A DNA stretch of 64,000 nucleotides from NCBI RefSeq assembly GCF_010389155.1, contig NC_057762.1, forward strand, positions 2,157,513-2,221,512, written 5' to 3'. This DNA is from Erigeron canadensis. Taxonomy: Eukaryota; Streptophyta; Magnoliopsida; Asterales; Asteraceae. This document shows positions 57,201-64,000 of the stretch, piece by piece. The position numbers were made by a program, and so were the translations under genes. The notes under the pieces were generated by a model. That model did no database searches. It was not told the DNA's origin and was given only the letters and a program-made list of their open reading frames with translations. The first letter of the stretch is position 1, and each line of letters starts with the position of its first letter.

Positions 57201-58089
57201 CACCCTCTATGTCTTATCACGTTATGACCTATCACCCCCACCAGCTACCCTTTATGAATTTTCTTAAGGGTGAATCCCGTTATGAATCACAATTTTCATT
57301 CAACCTACAAACATGTAGGTTAGGTGTAAGTATCAAAAGGAAAACGAAAATTAAATAGTCGTCAATCATCTAACGACTTACGGTTTGTGAAATAAAACAT
57401 TTTGAATCATTTGTATGAGTTTACATATTTTATTGAAGATAGAGAAAATGAGACTAAATGTGTGGTCAAAAATTGTTCCCGTGTTTTTTTTTATTATTTT
57501 TTAAATTCCCTAAATAACTCACCCCAACTAAAACTAACTTATTTAGTGTCTTTCCAAATCTCTTATTGTTTACTAATAAACCTCCCACATGAATTTCAAA
57601 AGTTGATAATATTAACCGGGATAATTAATTTAGGAAAATGACTAATTTTTTTAACAAAATAGTCAAAAAATTCTCCTAAGACTCTAGAAAATTGACATGT
57701 AGTATCTACTAATTCTCTTTCTAATCTTGCCCCCTGATTTTTTCACATGTCATCATCCAATAGTTAGGAAGTTTTTTAGACTATTTAGTTAAAAATATTA
57801 ATCATTTCCCAATTCCCATTAAATTATTATGACGACTTAATCACACTGAAACGTCACATGTCTTTGATCATGTGAATATGCAATATATACACAGGTTTAA
57901 TCCATAATTAATAAATGTATAGATTAGATTTTTTGTTTGCAAAATATTTTTTCAAATTTTATATAATCGTTTCTGAAGCTCTTTTTATATTTCAATTTTT
58001 GATAACAACTAACCGATTATAACTTTAATTTAAGTTTTAAGTGTAAATATGAGTTAAAGGTATCTTGTGTTAACACTAAATATAAGCTA
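54217..58089. other. noncoding repeat mosaic
   Basis: Includes GGCGGAGCC-rich blocks at 54405-54530 and 57065-57240, related to 60760-60840. A block at 55500-55760 is related to 61075-61260. ACCCGCACGTTGCGGCGG (about 55947) resembles a Helitron terminal hairpin without a CTRR end. No gene is supported. Confidence 0.55.
56740..57530. repeat. imperfect long inverted repeat
   Basis: About 56740-56885 pairs with 57366-57527 in inverted orientation, best around CAAAATGTTTTATTTCACAAA versus TTTGTGAAATAAAACATTTTG. The enclosed ~480 bp includes the GGCGGAGC blocks. It could be a foldback or MULE-type element or two inverted copies of one repeat. Confidence 0.65.
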
Positions 58090-59567
58090 ATCGTCCAATA
58101 TCAACTTTCGTAAACCACCAAACACCGGAATCCATAGTCTGTCGGAAAAATAAATTGCTCCATCATCTCTTTGCTCAAATTGTGCTTCCATACCTCGTAA
58201 CCCTTCTTTGTCAATGTTTTCTTTCTTGACAGCTTCTACTTGCGCTCCAACAACCCTTCCTCAAGTTGTTGTGCACGGTAATGCTCATGGCTCTAATTCG
58301 TCTTGGTCTAACTCTCTCCTTCCTACTCAATGCATCTGCTACTACGTTTGCCTTGCCTGGATGATATCGAATCTCACAATCGTAGTCGCTGAACAACTCT
58401 AGCCATCGTCTCTGGCGCATATTAAGATCCTTCTGGGTGAAGATATACTGAAGGCTCTTATGATCCGTGTATATCACACTCTTTTTCCCGTACAGATAGT
58501 GCCTCCAACATTTGAGTGAAGAAACGATAGCTCCCAACTCGAAATCGTGAGTTGTGTAATTCTTCTCATGAATCTTCAGTTGGCGAGAGGCATATGCAAT
58601 AACCTTGCCTCACTGCATCAGCACACATCCTAAGCCTTGACCCGACGCGTCGCAGTAAACGATAAAGTCATCGGTTCCTTCTGGAAGACTTAAGACCGGT
58701 GCATTACATAACTTCTCCTTCAAGATTCTGAAAGCTTCTTCTTGTTTCTCTCCCCAATCGAAACTTCTATCTTTGTGCGTCAACAATGTAAGAGGTTGTG
58801 CGATCTTTGAGAAGTTCTCGATAAATCGTCGGTAGTAACCTGCTAATCCGAGAAACTGTCTGATCTCTGTCGGTGTCTCTGGCCTTCTCCAATTCTCTAC
58901 TGCTTCTATCTTGCTGGGATCAACCTTTATTCCATCCTTGTCAACTACATGACCCAGAAACTTCACTTCTTCTAACCAAAATTCACATTTCGAGAATTTT
59001 CCGTACAACTTTTCAGTCCTCAGAAGTTCTAAAGATTCTCTCAGATGTACTTCATGCTCTTTCTTAGTCTTCGAGTAAATGAGGATATCGTCAATGAAAA
59101 CAATGATGGACTGATCTAAATAGGGTTCACATACGCGGTTCATCAGGTCCATGAAAACGGCAGGCACGTTTGTTAATCCAAATGGTATCACTAAAAACTC
59201 AAAGTGCCCATAACTCGTGCTAAACGCTATTTTTGGTACGTCTTCTTCACGGACTCTTAACTGATGGTAGCCCGAACAAAGATCGATCTTAGAGAAGTAC
59301 TTTGTGCCTTGCAACTGATCAAATAAATCATCAATACGCGGTAAATGATATCGATTATTAACGGTTAACTTGTTTAGCTCGCGATAATCGATGCACATGC
59401 GAAAAGATCCGTCTTTCTTCTTAACGAATAATACCGGTGCACCCCAAGGTGAAGAACTCAGCCGAATGAATCCTTTGTCTTGTAACTCTTGCAACTGTGT
59501 CGCAAGTTCTTGCATTTCAGAAGGAGCTAAACGATATGGTGCCTTTGCTACAAGAGTTGCATTAAGT
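58090..59567 (-). pseudogene. pol: gypsy pol fragment, same family as element A
   Basis: This minus-strand fragment carries RT from just before [16 protein letters not shown] (near 59400), [10 protein letters not shown] (near 59090), RNase H with CDASGQGLG (near 58640) and the start of the integrase zinc region (58200-58100). It aligns with 530-1990 of the window and is cut at both ends; no LTR or gag is present. A TGA at 58610-58612 corresponds to a CGA in element A, and another frame change occurs near 58260. It is useful as a comparison copy because it preserves sense codons where element A has stops. Confidence 0.9.
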
Positions 59568-61880
59568 TAACAAATATTTAACCAGATAAGAATTAAACCA
59601 TTAAAAAATAAGAATTTACATTAGTGATCGTTTAGATTCCGGTTAACAGTGACCACACAGTTGAAAAATGGATACATCATCTATTAAAGGTCTCGCTAAG
59701 TAAGGCTTTTGTTTATTTGGATGTCTTTCATTTATCCGGATATGTTTGCATTGTCATTGTACTTGTGCTTTAACGTTTTACTCGAATAATTTAGTTATAT
59801 ACTAAAACTACTAAGCAATTTACTTATAAATCTCTGTATCACATGTTGTGTTAATATAACTTAAAATTATGCATAATATTATTGCAATTTTCATACAATT
59901 ATACTTCTGAAATATAATTGTGATAGTTTACTATAAATTCCATATTATTTTTTTAGTTCTTTATTAAGAAGGCCGGTTTGACATTTGGTCCAGTTTTCAA
60001 AACATTGATGTAATATAAAGTTTATATGATAAAAATCCTATACAAAAATCCTTATAATCAAATTTTATTAGTTATATGATAAAAGTCTTATACGAAAATA
60101 TAACTAATAAAGTTATATTACATTAAAAATGAAAATTTAATTGTAAAATGAGTAAAATTAATTTTAAAGATGAAAAATGATATAAAATATAAATATAACA
60201 GTTTTCATAATTATATCATCACATTAATTATTAATATCTACAAACTTAAGTTAGGAAATAATAATAACATAAATTTATTAAAATTAAATTAAATATACAA
60301 AAATTAAATAAGGTATATGACATCATCATTTGATCTAATGACTTAGTTCAGTTCATACTTCTTCAATTATAAATTAATGTTTCCTCTTTATATATCTATA
60401 TATGTAATATATAATACATTATAACGGAGGAGCACCTTTTTCAAAATCTCAATTAATGAATTAAAATGTCTAATATACTTATCTTCTTTATTTACTAATT
60501 TAATCATCTCTACTTAATATATCTATAATACTTTTAAATCTCAACCACTTAATTTTTTTTTCTTTTCAAATCTCAACCATTCATTTTTTTCCCTCTCCTC
60601 CATAAATCATTTTATTCCTTTAATTGATTCAAAATCTTTTATCTCAAAAATCGTATATTGATAAATTATTAAAAAAAATTGTATTAGTGTTCTTAAAGTT
60701 TCATGCTCTTTCATTAGAGATGTCATTCGATATAATTCCAACGAATTTTTAAATCTAATGACGGAGCTCGTACGGCTAAAGCATTTGGCTATCACACTCT
60801 ATGACTTACCACCTCCTATGACCTATTACTCTCACCATTTTACCGCCGTAACGCGCGAACACTTTCTCTCGTATTTAAAGATGCATATTCAGATATTCCC
60901 CTTCCAATTTTAAAGGCAAACTTATTCAAAAGAAACTGACTCTACTAAACAGGTTTTCGATGGAACGTAAACCTACATTTTTGCTACCTCAAAAAAGTAA
61001 TACCGTCTTTTAGAATTTAAGAGGCGTGAAGAATCTCATTTTCATCAACCCAAACCATAAAATTGAGTTGTGAAATAAGTATGAGAGCGAATTATTGGTT
61101 GTGTTATTCAATTCGTTAACCCTCTTTATCAGTGTGTAGTTACATCTAAATAACGTCCTTTGCAATAAATTGAATTGGCTATTTTTTCTCCAACTGGGAC
61201 TTGCGAAAAGCAAGTCTTTGATGCCAGTCTTGTTTGGCAAATTGATTATTGGAAGAACTGACATAAATAATCAACTCCTTAGTCCCACATTGGCTTCTTT
61301 CTTTCTAGAGAAAGAAAAGTAAAAGGGAGATTGTTACAATCTTACACCTATTAAAACATAGATATAAATAAGTAAGCCAATGTTGTCTTCAACGGGTTTT
61401 AGATCTGAATACCGTCTTTAACGGTGTATAAGAGAAGTTGAGATGTGGATGATGTTACCTTTACCCTAAAGGTAGAGAGATGCTTCCGGGTTCTATCAAA
61501 GATTGAAAAGAACCTCCAACCTTACTGGACATGAGGATCAAATCCTTTGAGATATTGCATAGATATGTATGAATATTATACTATACATACTAACACGATA
61601 TTCAATTTATAAATGAGTGAAGAACATCAATAAGATCTTTTTTTTTTTAAAATTACACGTATGTCTGCACGATGCAATGCCGATGGTGGTACTGGCAGTG
61701 GTGACGGTGATGCATCGTGGTGGTGGTGACGACAGTAGTGACAGTGACGGTATGGTTATTAATGTAAAACTAATTGATATATATATATATGAGTTAAAAT
61801 AATTACTTAAGGTTAAGATATTTATGCTATAAATAATTTCATTATTTATATGTATATTATGTGGAGATGTTTTTAATACT
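59568..61880. other. noncoding AT-rich DNA with repeat relics
   Basis: 59570-60580 is featureless AT-rich DNA. 60590-60870 resembles 56820-57250 and ends in ACCGCCGTAACGCGCGAACA (near 60842), a Helitron-like hairpin relic. 61010-61265 repeats the 55500-55760 block. 61280-61600 is unassigned. No gene is supported. Confidence 0.55.
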
Positions 61881-61884
61881 TCTC

Positions 61885-62090
61885 ATTATAGATCAATGGT
61901 TGAGCACCAGCTTTATATGTTGGAGGTCTCGAGTTAGAGATATGGGAATGACATCTCAAGTAATTTCACAAATGAAGTTTTCCAGTAAAGCAGGTTTTAA
62001 GTCCTGCAAATAGGACATGATTTTATCCCAATTAAATGTCGTGACTTCTGGTGGTTTAGTTGGGATATCTCCTCCTGCAGAGAGGGCATG
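61885..62090 (+). mobile_element. possible tRNA-derived SINE
   Basis: ATCAATGGTTGAGCACC (about 61892) resembles a Pol III A box, and GGTCTCGAGTT, about 33 bases later, a degenerate B box. An unrelated body follows, ending at the hAT-type element. No tail or target duplication was identified. Confidence 0.45.
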
Positions 62091-62098
62091 ATTAAGAT

Positions 62099-62790
62099 CA
62101 AGGTTGCAAATATCAGTCATATCGACCGATATATCGGATATCGACCTTCAACTGATACGAAATATGGGTTATCAGCTGAACTTATCGTTTAGGTCAAATG
62201 TCGGTCCATATCGGTCATTATCCGCCATTTTGGTCAATATCGGTAAAAGAAAAAGTTGACTTTTTTATTTTATTTAAATACACGGGCTAAAATCAAAAAT
62301 AGGGTTTCTGACTTTAAGATTGAAAGGTATGTTAACGTATGTCAAATTGTATATATTGTTAATATATATGTATATATTTTTAGATAAATTCTTTTACAAT
62401 TTAGGGCATTCGATATATCCCCGATTTATCCGATATATCGCATATCGGGGGTCGGCCGATACTAATACGAAATATGGATTATCAGCAGAACTTATTGTTT
62501 AGGTCAAATGTCGGTCAATATCCGCCATTTTGGTCAATATTGGTAAAAAAAAAGCTGACTTTTTTTATTTTATTTAAACACACGTGTTAAAACCAAAAAT
62601 AAGGTTTCTGACTTTAAGATTGAAAGATATGTAAATGTATGTCAAATTGTATATATTGTTAATATATATGTATATATTTTTAGATAAATTCTTTTACCAT
62701 TTAGGGTATCGGATATATCCCCGATTTATCCGATATATCTCATATCGGGGGTCGGCCGATACGATACCGGAAGCGATTTTTACAACCTTG
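62099..62790. mobile_element. non-autonomous hAT-type element
   Basis: The ends are CAAGGTTGCAAATATC and, inverted, CAAGGTTGTAAAAATC. The flanks ATTAAGAT (62091-62098) and GTTAAGAT (62791-62798) match at 7 of 8 positions, as expected of 8-bp hAT target duplications. No transposase is present. Confidence 0.78.
62154..62762. repeat. 300-310-bp tandem duplication within the hAT-type element
   Basis: Two copies share GATAAATTCTTTTAC (62383 and 62683, offset 300) and CCCCGATTTATCCGATATATC. A 10-bp indel near 62205 shifts the offset to 310 at the left end. The unit is rich in CCGATAT/ATATCGG. Confidence 0.88.
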
Positions 62791-62798
62791 GTTAAGAT

Positions 62799-63890
62799 AA
62801 CGTATCATAAATCTTATGTTGAAAACAAATGATTCACCCCTTTTAATAATACAAAAAAGGTGGAGATGTTTTAAATACTTGGAATGAAATAAAGTGATAC
62901 AATGGGTTGATCCGTTGCTTTGTTGAGGAAAAAGAAAAAGAAAAGAAGATGTTGCTCTTTTATACAGTAATACAACAGTGAAGATATATTTATAAGAAAA
63001 TGATTATTTTCAAATTAAAAGAAGAACAGAAAAAAAATTGAAAGAAAGAAATCAAGTGAATGATAAGAACCTCAATTTATCAAAAGAGAAATACAATTTT
63101 GCTACCTCAAAACCAAGGCCCGTTTCTCAAATATACAATTTACTAAAAGAAAAATACAAAGTGAACGCAGGTTGAGGCCCAATTTATTAAGGGCTTCCTT
63201 TTTATGGTATATGTATATAAAAATATATATATGTAATTAACTTAGCTCGTTATAAATCCTAACAATTAATTAAAAATTAAACATATAATTGAACTTGCAT
63301 AAAAGGCCCACCTACAAATTTTTTTACGGATAAAAAAGTTATACTTTTCAATCTAGGAATGTAGCCACAGGCTACTCTAATGTCCTTTGTAGACCTATAA
63401 CACTCTTTAATATAGTAACAATATAAAATACTATTACATGTTTTAATTTGATGTGTACAATGTATTAGTGTCTCCAACTTGTATGTAACTTGTAATATTT
63501 TTCTGTTCCGTTAAATATAATTTGTTATAATTTTTAAGATTATCTTAATAATCCTCATAAAACTACAAAATGATCGATGAGATATGGATTTTACTGAATC
63601 TTCTTTTTTAATTTTATGTATTGACTTTTTTTACATGTCATTGAAAAATAACTTTTGTGATGTTTATTACTTATAATATACTATAACATTTTTTCGTCAT
63701 TTTATAAAATTAGTTTATGTACAATAAAACATATATAAATTTATAATTGATAATTTAATAACCTCAAAAAAATTAATAATATGAATCGTTGCGTCTAACT
63801 TAGGGGTCTTTTAGAATTTAAAATGCGTGGAGAATCTCCCTTCTATTAACACGATGTTCAAATTGTAAATGAGTGGACAATGTAATTGAT
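62799..63890. other. AT-rich unassigned DNA
   Basis: No gene recognised. 63800-63870 repeats part of the block seen at 61010 and 61595. Confidence 0.5.
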
Positions 63891-63892
63891 CG

Positions 63893-64000
63893 TTGTCGTT
63901 GGACCGATCAAAAATATAAACTAAATACCACTAATTAGTTAGGGTAAGTCGAATATCGTTCCACAGGGAATCACGGGAAAGTGTTAAACAAGTTTACAAA
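63893..64000 (+). repeat. possible start of another LTR, cut by the window edge
   Basis: TGATCGTTGTCGTTGGACC followed by GGGTAAGTCGAATATCGTTCCACAGGGA resembles LTR starts of Athila-like gypsy elements with a (C)CACAGGGA block. The rest is outside the window. Confidence 0.35.

Noticed and set aside
61617..61802. Short ORF with CATCGTGGTGGTGGTG repeats
   Set aside because: Simple GGT/GAC repeat DNA with a poly-T start; no protein features.
62320..62832. Two 60-65-codon ORFs MKGMLTYVKLYILL / MYVKLYILLIYMY
   Set aside because: They are products of the tandem duplication inside the hAT-type element.

Overview
The window looks like heterochromatic, transposon-rich DNA from a eudicot nuclear genome. 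Asteraceae is my best guess from the style of the SIRE-type Ty1/copia and Tekay-type Ty3/gypsy proteins, but this is family-level impression and not a search result. The DNA is AT-rich. I found no tRNA, rRNA or CRISPR. The only ordinary host gene is one leucine-rich-repeat receptor kinase on the minus strand at 48.2-51.7 kb, and it seems to be broken at its intron.

Layout. 1-6.6 kb: minus-strand Ty3/gypsy chromovirus-like element (gag, protease, RT, RNase H, integrase; PBS; 5' LTR cut off at its U3 end). 6.6-8.9 kb: minus-strand env-like fragment of another element. 8.9-30.9 kb: a decayed plus-strand SIRE-type copia element whose pol is split by a 14.8-kb minus-strand element of the same family. 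The insertion has LTRs 13946-14627 and 28048-28730 and target duplication GGGGT. It carries gag, pol and two extra ORFs; the first extra ORF has what looks like its own promoter, ATG-free leader and intron. 30.9-34.3 kb: two gypsy LTR remnants in opposite orientation. 34.3-35.4 kb: SINE-like and Helitron-terminal sequence.

35.4-44.7 kb: a structurally complete Ty3/gypsy Tat-lineage element with two 914-bp LTRs, target duplication ATGTT, PBS, PPT, gag, PR, RT, two RNase H domains and integrase. Between pol and the 3' LTR it carries an antisense two-exon gene with a TATA box and paired W-boxes. 44.7-48.2 kb: Helitron-like sequence with a canonical 3' hairpin/CTAG end and a 189-bp tandem duplication. 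48.2-51.8 kb: the receptor kinase, with a Tourist-like MITE in its intron. 52-64 kb: noncoding mosaic of direct and inverted repeats, a foldback element split by a SIRE-type solo LTR, a second gypsy pol fragment (58.1-59.6 kb), a tRNA-like SINE candidate and a hAT-type MITE.

How it fits together. Almost every coding region is a retrotransposon relic. Where two copies of one gene can be compared inside the window, most nonsense codons are explained by C-to-T or G-to-A changes, as expected of long-methylated DNA. The most interesting features are the two gene-like units riding inside retrotransposons: the antisense coiled-coil gene of the Tat element (43.06-43.68 kb) and the env-like unit of the inner SIRE element (14.7-19.5 kb). 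All coordinates, alignments and difference counts were made by eye.
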